DNA from: Rhyacichthys aspro | Taxonomy: Eukaryota; Chordata; Actinopteri; Gobiiformes; Rhyacichthyidae | Reading direction: 5' to 3' | NCBI GenBank assembly: GCA_036850595.1 | Contig: CM072152.1 | Coordinates: 19,047,207 to 19,111,206 of the forward strand | Length of the DNA: 64,000 nt | Shown here: piece after piece, positions 1 through 12,500 of the stretch | How positions within the stretch are numbered: position 1 is the first letter of the stretch | How the letters are laid out: each line of letters opens with the position of its first letter | Notes under the pieces: model-generated | What the model was told of the DNA's origin: nothing | Seen by the model: the letters and a program-made list of their open reading frames with translations, nothing else | The model's database searches: none | Translations under genes and position numbers: made by a program

Positions 1-929
1 CACACATGCATTCTCATATAACCCAGCCATTACTTTGCATCATTGAGGTTTATTTTACCAGATAAGCAAACTGAGGGACCATTCTCTGCGCTGTAAGCCC
101 AGAATAGGAGCGGCTTTCCTGAATAGGCTTTAGCTATCTGAAGTATGGCAAACATTTTTATGACATTGCCTGTTGCACTTAGCAGCTTGTTGCCAGTTTC
201 CCATATCAGGCACGTGCACAAAGGAGAGCCACCCCACTGTGTGCATAAAAAACAATCAGGGGGTAATTATATGGCCGTAAAAGGGTACTTCTTTAAAGCT
301 ATTAGCGAGAGAGTACTTTTAAGAAACATAAATCACCCGCAGACACGACCAGAGCAGCCATACACACATTTATAATCCCACTCACTGACACCAAACGTAG
401 CCTCAGGGCATGATCTCTGGCCTCTAGGAGCTGCTAATATGCTCTAATGACATCCCAGCAACTTGGAAACATCAAGTGGCTGACCCCTCAACAATAATGA
501 CATCTGCTTTAGAGCAACCAATTAGCACCGGCACTGTCCACAAGAGGTCCTGCCTGTATGTGCCTCTGCCGTCCTCCAGTGTGCCTGTTAAATCTAATGG
601 GGTTGCTCCCAGTGTGCGATCGCATTTTCACATCTCACCTTACTTTTTTCTACAGCCTGTGAGCATCTACGGTAGCCCTGAAGGACCATGTTGTTGTCCA
701 TGATCAAACCTCGTGGAACTTAGCGACTAAAAACTCAATTTATATACACATTTATCCATTTATATATGATATCTACATAGGTGTCTTAAGACTGTTTGCA
801 AAAATGTGTGTTTAGTTAAGAAACATGGATGCAGTTGTGTTCCAGTAGTGCTTAGTTTGTCCCCTCTGGGCAGCTGTAGGAACAGTGAGAACAGAGAGTA
901 ATAAAATGTCCACTCGTTTCTGTATCTTT
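1..929. other. Intergenic, nothing recognised
   Basis: AT-rich sequence with only short chance ORFs, no splice-supported coding frames and no repeat that I recognise. Confidence 0.5.
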
Positions 930-1487
930 GGCTGTGTCTGAAACCACCCCTTGTCCCCAACTATCAATCACATTCATATTTTGGACTATATTGTGGTGGA
1001 TTGTAGATTTTATTGTATTTTTCGTCTTAGCGTTAATGGTGCGAGGCTGGCGTGTATATATAACACCTTTTAGATTCTACAGTAAAGTGCACTTGTGAAA
1101 TAAACTCTGGCACGACTTACGGAGAAAACAAACTAAAAGAAAAAGAAGAATATGTGTCATACTCAGCCGTTTTTCTCACATTGCTTAATCTAATTACTGT
1201 GTCAAGAAAGCAGTTATATATGTACAAGCTAAAGTACGCTAACGTTAAGAAATAATATTGCTTTATTCAAACAAAGAGCAATGTTCTCCTTGGACAAATC
1301 ATAAGAAGCCTTATAGTTTATTTTTTTCCCCCTGTCTAGTGACTATTGCTGCTCACTGCTTTACGCAATGCATGATGGGAAACTTTGCCCTACATTAAGT
1401 TCACTAGACATTCAGATACCACTACAAAACATCTTTATGATACATACTGCCTTTTACAGTGACTAAGAAGAGGTTTCTGACACAAAA
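930..1487. mobile_element. MITE-like non-autonomous DNA transposon
   Basis: The left end GGCTGTGTCTGAAACC (930-945) is mirrored by the right end GGTTTCTGACACAAAA (1472-1487), giving inverted ends with a shared GTGTC(T/A)GAAACC core. There is no coding capacity inside. I recall teleost repeats that start with GGCTGTGTCCGAAA. No clear target-site duplication was identified. Part of the right half resembles 15230-15386. Confidence 0.5.
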
Positions 1488-1679
1488 TACTGCAACGAGT
1501 GCCATTTTGAGGCGATTATACACTTCACTAATCATATTTTTTAACAATGTTTACCTTTTTTGTTAAACTTTATACTATAACTTCCTACACAATGTACCTT
1601 TAAGTGTAAAGTATTTGTGTTATTCGTAGTGTGTGGCTGTGTGGATGTGTTACCTGCATCTTTTTGGCTGGAAACTGTC

Positions 1680-1870
1680 ACTGTCTCTGTCTAATCGGAT
1701 TGGGAGAACACCAGCGGCTAATGCAGCCTGCTGCCATCAAGTCGTCCATTTAAAGCAGCCCTGATCTGATTGCTGGAGTTTATTGGAAAATGGAATGAGC
1801 CGGGGCAGGGCCGAGCTCCCCCCGTGTCCCTTTCACTGTGGCTCTTTTCACTGACCGGACGCTGTAGAGT
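1680..1870. promoter_or_regulatory. Candidate conserved non-coding element
   Basis: A moderately GC-rich block (CTAATCGGATTGGG, GCGGCTAATGCAGCC, CATTTAAAGCAGCCC) inside AT-rich DNA. It carries homeodomain-type TAAT cores and no coding potential. This is judged on texture and motif density only. Confidence 0.25.
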
Positions 1871-4800
1871 GCTTCAGCCTTTACCTAGTTAGCACCCTTA
1901 TCAGTCACTGTGAGTTTGGGGTCACTTTGGACAAGGACCTAGAGGGAGATGTTTAATGTAATTTCATTGACAGGAAATGGGACTTGGGATGTGATTAGGT
2001 ACTTGCCGGACAGGTATAGGAGAAGTGAAGTGCCGTGTGGAGTTTGTTTAAAAGCCATTTGAATGTGCAGTTTGTTGCCAACATATCTCTTTTGGAATCA
2101 GCCTCAGCAGAGCAAAACAAAGTGTTCACTGCGAACTCAAAGTCATGTAGGTCACTTAACATGAACCTCTCTGTGGGATTAATAGGCTGCTCCACCACAT
2201 CCGTTTGTTTCTATTTGTCCGGTCCCAGGAGGAAGATGAAGAGCCAGGGGTGCTCTGTTGTCATTCTGTTTAAATGTTCGTGACACATTGTCATTCAAAA
2301 AACAAACAAGGAGTGTGATTGTTTAGCTTTGAGAGATTGACAGCTGGAGCTATTTTACATACTGCCATTGGAGAAGATTGTGCAGACAGGAAATATAAGT
2401 GAACACCCCAGTGAATTGTATTGAAGCTTTGTAAATGTGTCAGAGTTCATACAGTCATGGAATACCTGAGAAATGTAGTTTTCTGCCTTCGAAAATTCAT
2501 TCTTTTTTTTTCTCATTTTGGAAAAGTTATGGCATTTTAAATACTCTTTATTTCCACAGAGGTTCATGGTACTGGTTGGGTCAGAAAGACGCTCCTGTAC
2601 AACAATGACGTCATACATATCTGTTGTGGTTGTAAATGAGAAATCAATTGTATTTAAAGCAAACTTTTCAACTGTGAGTAGAGTAAGCCCTACTCTGTCT
2701 TTTTGGTTTATTTCCAGCTCTCTAAACTTTAGAGATCAGAGGGTTGCACAGATGACCTACATTTTAGAGGCTCACAAGTTATGCTTATGTTTAATAAATG
2801 TAACCTGCAAATGCAATGATTTTAATTCACAAATTAAAAGCTGTGAGATACTAACTTCGAGAAAACATTGGTGTATTGTTTTGATTTTCAGTTTAATTTG
2901 AGTAAAATTTTTACATTGTCCAGTCAGTAATGTGCTGTATTTTGGCTCAACCTTTAGTAACTTTACCACATTGTTGCAACCACACCTGACGGGGTTTCTA
3001 AACTGTGCTACTCCAGCCTTTTGCATCAAAAATAGTCTCCTAACAAACTCAGAACATTCACTTAACCTTGTTCAATGGAGTAGAGCAGCAGCAGCACGTT
3101 GCCAAGTCGCTGTGCCGTCATCCCAGTATAAATGGTTTTAATGTAGGCGTTTTTTATATGAGATACAAAGTGTATGGAAAGATAAAAACCTTGTACATTT
3201 TGGATATAGTGCGTTTATGAATTATAAGTAATGTGGTGTTTTAGAGAACTGTCAATGGCAACAAAAAGATAAAGGTGTATTGTTTGTTTTATTTTGTTGC
3301 TCTATATCTTTATGATAAAGCATAGAAAATATTTTATGTTATCGGTATACTCAATACCTTTTTTTTAAGGCACATTAAAATACCCAAAAAACAATACATA
3401 TCTCTTAAAAAAACAATAAAATCATTCTGTTGGTAATGGAAATCAAGAGAAAGGTTATGGGGAAGTCATGGTAAAGACATTAAAAATACAGGTGAAAACC
3501 CTTCGTGCAAACCCCTCAAACTAAAGCCCACCATCTCTGCGTTTCCTATGACTTCCTTCGTCTCGAATACCCTCCCTCCTCCATCCGCGGCCACCGCTCT
3601 TCCAGTCTCTGTCGCCCTGCGATCTTATCACACCTCTTCTGATTTCATTTGACCGTCGGCGGCTAATCAGTGGCCAACATCTGGATGGTTCCCATGGCAA
3701 CAGGCTGGACCAAATATTCTGGGCCTTAAAAGGTGGGTCGAGGTCTGGGAGAAGACGCAATGAGAAATGCCCCGAGATTGACAGCTTTGATGGACAGAGG
3801 CGAACAGAGGCCTGAATGGCGCTGCGTTTTGTGTGCTGCTGTGTGTGTATGTGTTACCTCATTTCCCCTGGGTGCACTGCCCATCCCGTGGACCCACTGG
3901 GAAAGGGTGGAGTGAGGGGTTGTTTGTTTGTAGGTAGAAAGAGTGCAGAGTTATAGATGGAGCTATTTTCTAACTGTACCAAAGGGCTTCTACATACACT
4001 ACAGTGGGCACAGCTTATAAATACATTTACACACACAATAGTGCAGAGCTCTGGAGGGAAAGAGGAAGTTCGCCCAGGAGTGTATGGACCCCAGCCTCCT
4101 CTGTTGAGTCAATATTGTGTTTCCATATACAGTACTAAAAAGCAAATATGACGGGAAATTGTGAAATGTAACAAAAAGAAACCTTTTAAGTGACTGTGTA
4201 CCACATGAATCCCAGCCTTGGTCTGTTTGTTCTGTGTGATCGTCTCACTCTCTCCAATTATTTCCTGTCATGCACCTTTCTCTCTTTTAAAGAAGATAAA
4301 ACCCTGTAAATATCCTTAAAATTTTAAATTAGGTGCATTTCCATTACCTTCCAATGTAAATAAACCTATGACCTCAGAGACTTGAGGTTACTTTAGGGAA
4401 TGGATGTTGTTTTTCAGTATTTTTTTATTCTCTCTGTTGTGGCTTGTGATATATTGCCACAGTTTGCTGTTGCTTTATATCAAATACTGCTTTTAGATTT
4501 CTGTTTTCAATTTGCAAATGGAATAGTTTGTCTGCTCATAGTCTCATGGTCTCATTATATTTGAAAAACAAAATCAGTTTGCATTTTCACTTCATGTGCG
4601 TTAACTTTTTCCAGCCTCAAGCCAGAAAAAATTGGGGAGTTTTTTTAAATTTTACTTTCTGTAACCGTGAAAAAAAAAATCAAATTTAATATTTCAAAAT
4701 GCAAATTATGCGTGGAAACCTAACAAATACGCAGTAATAATACAATATCTACCCCTAAAAGCACATTTGCTGGCATCTGTGGTCTCAGTAGTTGTCACAG

Positions 4801-7800
4801 AGATCTATTAACATTTTTAATGCTGGTTAGATTGATTGATCACATGACCTGTTTATTACTGTCACTGTTCTTCTCCACAGTGAAGTGAGCAGCTTTCCTT
4901 TTACTACTCTGGTCTCTTCAAGGTCCATTAAAGTTGGATTTCCTGGGGCAAAGTAAAAACCTCATTTAGCACAGCCTGCCCAGCCAAGACGGGAAACGCC
5001 AGACCCCCTTAGCCTTAACCGGATTAGGAACCAGCCAACGGATGGGCCGTGGGACACAAAGTGGAACCATTGAGGCCATACAGCGCCAAATCAGAGATGT
5101 GGACGGGATGTTGGACCAATAGGTAACTCATTTCAGTAAATCATTATCATACCACAAGTCCCATCCAACTTGGAAGTTATGAAAAAAGGCTGTTTTTGGA
5201 AACACTCTTTTGGCCTCCGCTCATTTTGATAAAGTCAGTTCCTGATCAACTTTAGTTGCATCATTTGTACAAAATTTTGTGTATTATGCAGAATTTCCAG
5301 TCTGACCCCATCCTCTCCATTAAGCCCCATCTGTACTCACTTTTTTTTAAATCTTATGTGATATTTCAGTCTTTATGTCTCATCTGATCGTACCTTTGTG
5401 TCAGGAGTGGTTTAAAGTCATACCGTCTTTAGAGGTGTCAGAGAGGTGAGACAGGTGGAGATGGCTGGAGCATTACTGGGACAGATCAGCAATATGAGAA
5501 ATGCACACTGCTATGTGCACTTTTATTATTGCTTTTTCTCATTGTGTGAAGCAGTTTTGCGGTGTGTATTTTTAATGTCACAAAAGTAGGTGGTGTAAAG
5601 GGGACAGTGGCTTGCTCTTTTGCTGTGTCGCTTGTGGAGCATAAGCAGGGCACAAGAATGACTGAGGCAGGATAGCAGTATGATAGTGGGAAAAATCCAA
5701 CCAATATTAAGGAAATGGTGGACACATTAAAAGGAGATTTCGTGGTCAGCATTTAACACAATCCAGGCCTATTGCAGATTTTTTCTGTCTTGGTATGAAC
5801 ACTAGCCTCCTGCTGCATTTGACTTTATTCTGTGAACTGTCTGAGCGCTTCACACTGAAAAATGTCCCTCCCATAAAATAAAATGGGGTAAAATGATGAG
5901 ATATAAGCAGATGGAGGTTGGTTTTTCACAGAGGGGTGTAGAATAAAAAGGATTTTCACTGCGCAAGGATTAACTCAGTTATTCGGGGAGCCTTGGTTGC
6001 TCACCTGATCCTGCACAGTATACCTTTAACACTAAAAGCACACACCCCTTGTTGCAACAGCAGTGTTTAAAACTGTGGGCGATTGAACGGTCACCATTAT
6101 AAACAACAGACTTCTCATAATCACAGGCTACTCCCCTCTCTCTTATCTGTTCAACTCTCTCGTGTCTCACATTTTAAGACTCTTCCTGCGTGATTTACAT
6201 GGCTTTTCCAAACAGGCAGACAAAGATCACAAATCTCCCCCCTTAACGCCATTATCTCCCACTTAGATATTAGTCACACGGGACATTAATGTGTTTTATT
6301 ACATGTAAAGAAATTGAGTTTGTTTCTATGTGCTATGATTCATTTGTTATTGCTGTTAGTCATCTGATTGTGTTGCTTTAGATTCATAAGGACAAACCTA
6401 TCCGCCAACCTGCTGTTTCCCTTTCGCTGCATTAGTCAAACACTAAAAACATGACGGCACGCCCCTGACCGCTCTTGTCATCTCTTACACTGAAGGAAAG
6501 GAAGACAGAGTTAGAACGAGTCAGAAGAAAAACTATTGCAGGGCTAAAGGTGCACTGAGATCACAGCATACCAAGAGAGAGACAGGGAGGAAAAAAGGAA
6601 ATACATTTTTAGGCCTAGACTAAAAACAAACACAACGTATCATTTACAAAGAACCAAATCAAACGCTGTCTCCCTCTGCCTCACTTTACTTTAAAAAGAC
6701 TTAAGTCAATTTTCTCATTTCCTGCTAAACATCCTATAAATTCCTACAGTTAGGCTATCAAAATCACCTAATTGGATTCAAATCTGTCTCTAGTGTAATT
6801 TATTTATCCTACTTCCTACACTAGTTGGATTTTTTATGCATTCATCTTATTTGTTTTATCACTATAACAATACACCAGGTGACATTCATCGACATTTATA
6901 ATAAGTGTAAAAGGGATATATGAAACAATAGTGTTGAAATAAACAAATGGACAGAGCAAACCTGGGTTATGAAGGCTTACAACAAACATGTAACATTTAA
7001 CACAAGCACAGAAAAAACATACAGAGCAGATTTTAGCACAGTGATGGTGAAAGTTGTACTTGCACTATACAACAATATACATCATGAATATCACTATTTT
7101 AAATTACATGTATTTAGTTTGTTAATTGGTTGTTCGAGAATGGACAACTCAAACAACTCAAGAGAGAATAAATAAATGAATGAATGAGTAGTTAGTTTTT
7201 TATCTTGATCTCTTCCACCTCCTCTGTCCATCCCCATGAAGAATACATTTGTTACAGTAGGCAGTGGATTATATAAACATTTCATTTTGTATTTTATCAT
7301 TAAACATTTGCTTGCATTATAGAGAAAAATAAAGACATAAAGAAAGAAAAGGACGTCTATTAGTTGCAGTGACAGTGCTTGATTCTTAAGTGACATATAT
7401 ATAATACATACATACATATTATATGTAGAAATGTTGTTGTCAAGTTGTGGAAATGACCTGTAATACAGTACTTTTGAATAAAATCAGCATTATCTAGATT
7501 AATTTAGGTTGATATGAGTAATAGATTGTTGACATAGGCCTTTTTGTTAATGATATATAAAGAAAGACAAACTGTTTGGGTTTTGGTTGGAGTTTAGTTA
7601 TGTCTGATTGTTTGTCTTAAATCATTTGATTGTTAAAAAGAAAATGCTGTCCTGAATTGTTAAGAAAAAATCCTGGTGACATGGTTTTTTGGAAGTCATG
7701 TGATATTCTTATATATTACCAACAATGACTAATATTATTTGGTAGTTCCCCTGAAGCCCCTCCCCCTTTCTTTAAATGCAGGCGTTTCCTCATTGAAGAC

Positions 7801-9279
7801 ACGCACTATTGGTCAATTTGAATGTATTTGAAAGAACACATCGTTGAACACCAAAATACATCAGCCATGCCAAACACCAGACTGGCTTCACAAACACTAC
7901 CGTTAGAGACAATACCCCTGGGATCTCAGAGGGGCGGGGTAGAAAATGGGAAATGAGGGGAAAAAGAGGGTAACAGGGAAAATGGGATGGGTGAAAAAGC
8001 ACCAAGTGTCAGGGGAAATGTGTGGATTCAGTTATGGTGAAACGGTAATTAAGAGGGACAAACAGGGCAAACAGAGGGGTGTAAACACATTAGGACCCCA
8101 CACTGCGGCCTGCTGGGATCAATAAGTCTTCAGTCTGATTACCCTGGACTGGAGCTGTCCACTTCTGTGAGTGCTGAGGCTCCCTCTCTCATTAAAGAAG
8201 ATGTACTGTTAGTGATACAGTACTTTTGATTAAATAAGGATTGCATAGCTACGTAATCAAAAAGGCAATGTTGTGATAGTGGGTTAAGTTTTGTAAGATA
8301 TAAGTAAAGTAAAAGTAAAGAATAGTTTCTGATATGCCATTTACTTTCAACTGATCTGGGTCAGACAATGAACCAGGTAACACATTAGTTCATAAATAAC
8401 CTGTATGTGACTCTACAGTTGTCATTTTCTTTGTTTAGATGCCTCTCCAGATGTTGTCAGGATGTCACTACTCGACTTCTTCCAGATCTGTGTGTTCATA
8501 CATGCATCACATGTCCAAAAAACATCCCTAGGACAGGCCTTCATACGTGTCCCGAAAGAGTCCAGGTGGTTTTATCGAGAAGCATCGTGGTATGGCTCGA
8601 AACGACGGTGAAATCGGTGTATACATTACAAGCTGGTATGCATGTGTTTGGAGGAATCTACAACATATATGTATATATCTGCAGCAAAAATATGGATGGG
8701 GAGCAGAAAGTAAGAGGTTGCAACACTCCACATGATCCACTTTAGACTCCAGTCACACAATATAAGTGTCACTAACACACACACCCCTCTCATTGTTCCT
8801 CTGGTGGATCTCAGGACATGGTTTATAATGACGACCGCCTGAAGGTTATACTAAGTAACATGGTATCCTTCACTGGTGGAATAAACATTTTGATTATTTA
8901 ATTTATCAGTGCAGATTTAGTCAGGAGTAAAGTGCACATGTCAAAACAGTGTGTGTGATTTAAAATACTAGTATGAGATAAAAGAGCAACTGTGTTTTAT
9001 CATTGCTATGGCTAAAGGTTAAATGCAGCCAAAGTCACTTCTTGTTAAAATGGCAAGTGAGCTGAAGCATAAATTGATAAATAATGTTATGTTAAAGATA
9101 GATACAAACAGATATGTAACTATCTTCATATTTGAGTTGTATAGACACCTGTTGAAGCCAGCAGATTAGCACAGAAAAGTCAAAGAAACCAGAAGGAAGA
9201 GATAATAAAATAAAAGTGATCAGACAAGAGGGAAAGGCTGCCCGCTCTGAGGACGTGATGACAGACAGAGGGAGGAGCA
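1871..9279. other. Intergenic, gata2a 3' flank
   Basis: No gene supported. Apart from the block at 3600-3730, a GC-richer stretch at about 4880-5120 (with CCGGATTAGGAACC and GACCAATAGG) and one at 8090-8210 (GATCAATAAG, CTGATTACCC) look like possible non-coding elements. The rest is AT-rich with short chance ORFs. Confidence 0.4.
3600..3730. promoter_or_regulatory. Candidate conserved non-coding element with GATA and RFX-like motifs
   Basis: Contains CTTATCACACC (GATA type, about 3624), CGGCTAATCAG, a CATCTG E-box (3679-3684) and GTTCCCATGGCAAC at 3688-3701, close to an RFX X-box with one off-consensus base. No ORF fits a known protein. Confidence 0.3.
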
Positions 9280-9530
9280 CTGATAACCTTGCTGGCTTAA
9301 AAGCTTCCTCCGGAGCCTAATCAGGCTGCCCAATTACAAAGACGAGCTCCCAATGTCTCTCTTGTCCCAGCGCTTGATGTCCCTGATAAACGGCATTATT
9401 AATTAAAAGGCTCCAATTGAATCTGTGTGTGATGGAAGAGCCTCTGGACAATCAGCTTGAGGACCTGACAGAGCTTATTTCTGCTGGAATCTGCCTTTAG
9501 AGTAAAACAGACAAGTCAACACAGGGGTGT
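9280..9530. promoter_or_regulatory. Candidate conserved non-coding element
   Basis: A block of mixed-complexity sequence with CCAATTACAAAGACG (SOX/homeodomain-like), GCATTATTAATTAAAAGG and CTCCAATTGAAT. It has no ORF and differs in texture from its flanks. The appearance is that of a deeply conserved developmental enhancer. Conservation itself cannot be seen from one genome. Confidence 0.3.
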
Positions 9531-12500
9531 CATTGAGAGTGAAGGATGCAAAAGATGCTCAGGAGTATGTGGAGAGTTGCTATCCATGTCAAAGAAAAAG
9601 TTTAGAAGAACGGATCTGGACATAGTTTTTCAGGGTATAAACCATATCCTTTTTCGTGAGCTTTTGTTATTCTGAATCATCTCCTTTGAAAAGTTAATCG
9701 CAATTTAGCATCTAACCAGCAGTAGCCGTAAGTGCAGAGTTTACAATATGTACCAGACACAGTTAATAACTATGGCTTTAAGATACAGATCAGTACATGT
9801 AGAGAAGGCTATGGATTCTTACATTTAGGACAGAGATACTTGCTTCTGAATGATTTGTAAACCTCTGCATCACATGACTTATTTATTACACGTACAATGT
9901 TCTCGAGTGAACGGCGCAGACTTAAACATAATGTACAACAAAAAGCAATCAACAGTAAACACTGCAATTTAGGTTGAAATTTTAATGAATACGACTGTCA
10001 GTGACATATTATTCATAGGCCTGTAATTGTGTAAATAATTGAGGCCCGGCACTGTAGACATGACAAACCTATGGATGGATATGTGCAGTGATGTCATGTG
10101 CTCCCATCGTACAGCAAGTCATTGTCACAAAACATACTTCAGTGATGATTATAAGTAGTTTAATTTGACTTTTTTTTTGTCTCTCAAGGGGATATATGGA
10201 GTATAAACACTAAAGCAATCGAACTTAAATCAGAGTATACAGGCAAGAACATATAGAAAGTAGAAATAGTACCATCACTTGAATCATAATCATCTTTCAG
10301 AATCATTTTAATCCAAGTAAAGTCATCAGAAACTCCATTCTTCTCTATTAAATTTGCTGACACAACCTTTTTTTTCTATCAGTGGCCAATAACACACATA
10401 GGAGGTTGCTGAGCTATAGTGGGGCTAAAGAGTACACGGTCTCAAAGAATATGTGCAATTATATAATAAACTTGCTGCACCTGTAGGTCAGAGACAGTAC
10501 AGTACAATAAACGATTCAGTTATCCACAACAGTGATGTATAATTGTGTCAGTTTGGTTCAGTGGCAGGACCAAAGTGATATTCAAACCCCTCTCAAACTG
10601 CACTTTTCTCTGTTGATATGTTGTGACCCAAGCCGTCAACACAACAATTTCTAAATAATGTGAATGTGTGAACTTGGGGGCACGTTTTGTCAGTAGCTGC
10701 CTATGGAGTCGTGATGGCTTGGCTTGGTTTGGCTGGGACACCCCTACGCCCCCCTGGGGAGTCCTGAGGGATCAGATAAGACTGGGTTCCCAGATCTGGG
10801 TCAGATTGACAGCTCAGTGCCTAAAGGAAGAGTGATGGGCTTGGGATTGATATTGGTAGGAGGGTCTCTCATGGCATCAAACCCCTAAGGGACCTTCAGA
10901 CCCCAAATATGTTGACCATAATGATACAGATTACTTAGTAGAAATCTGTTTAGTGTCACGTAAGTGGAAGATTATCCTGTTTCTTTACATCAAAATGTGC
11001 ACAGTGTTTGGTGGATCACAGCTCTGGTCTGAGGTGCACTTTTACTTTACTAATTAGTTTGATTGTATCAGATGCTTGTGAATGAGAACTGAGATATCGG
11101 AGCAGATGAGGTTGGATTTTGACAGAAAAACTGATTGTAATTGAAGTCTCCTGGGGCCCTTCAAACCCTCCTGTTCATGATACAACACGATAGTCAAATA
11201 ATGAGAGCTTTGGTTGTGGATAATTCCCACATACAAATCAGACGAGGAGTCACTAATACGTTACATAAAGGGTCAAAGGGTAGATACCATGACGTTATGT
11301 GGAGATGTGTGTATCTCTCAAATTTAAATTAAATTGCTGAATAATCTCTCTATATGAGACGATAAGATATAGAACAGTTTTAAAATATTTGTCAATAAAT
11401 TGACTTTTTTACAAGTTGTGGCATTGAGATTAACTGCTGTGTTTTTAAATTTTCTCATGATAGTAAATAGTTGTAAATTTAAGTCAGAAGAAGCCTTAAC
11501 CAGCCTTGAAAACTAGTGTGTGTCTTATAAGAGGGAGCATTGTATTGGATGTTATATTTAAAAGGAATAAATAGTGTTCAGTGTTGGAAAAATGGGCGAT
11601 GCGCTCTCAAGGCCAGTGAGGACCGCTCCAGGGCTTCTGACTTAACCAGATAAATAATGTTGGTGTAGACACAGACTGCATTATTGTCCGTAGCCTGCAG
11701 ACAACCTTTCACATATTTTCTCTTTGGGTTGATGCAGCTTTGAGACTCTGTGTCTCTTGTAGACACACATACACACAGTGGATTATAAACACATCCTCAT
11801 GCCCTTTATAACCGTGAATTGACCCATTGACCCACAGCACAGCACCATTTACATTCACTCACGTATGATTTCATAGTTATACACCGCTCTATGTACACCG
11901 AGGGAGACGTAGAGCCGCTCACAGACTCGCAAACTGTTTCCGTCTGCCACAGATAAGTGTAGCCGCACACGGTGTCGGTCCGACAGACTAACTGGCTCTC
12001 GAGCTAATTGAGTAGAGTGTGTGGCCCCGTGTGGCCCCGGTCTGACCCCTCTGTAGCCCGGGACACCACTGAGCCTAGGCTTTGATACATTTGATACGGT
12101 TTAAGTAAGGAATGAAGACCTAAGCCTGTTTACATGTGAACCGGATTAGTGTTGGGGTGACAGTGTAGTAACAAGTAAGACGCAGTGAGAGTGGGGCAAA
12201 GCAGTAGGACAGGGCCCTGTTTCCACCACTACCTTAAACAGTTTCTGTCTTTCCAAACTTTGTGAAAGTGCCAAACTAAACATACCAAACCCTTCTATAC
12301 TTTCTAATGGGTAACAAAACTATGGCACTAGTTATACAAAGTGGGGTCAGATGCATTCCAGTCTGTAAACTGGTTGAGAAATAATCCATCACTCAGGCAA
12401 AAATGGGAACTAGGAACAAAAACAAGCACTATTATTATCTTTTTGTCTATTGTCTGTGATAAACAGCTACATGGAAAAAAAATGAAATGCAAGATAATTT

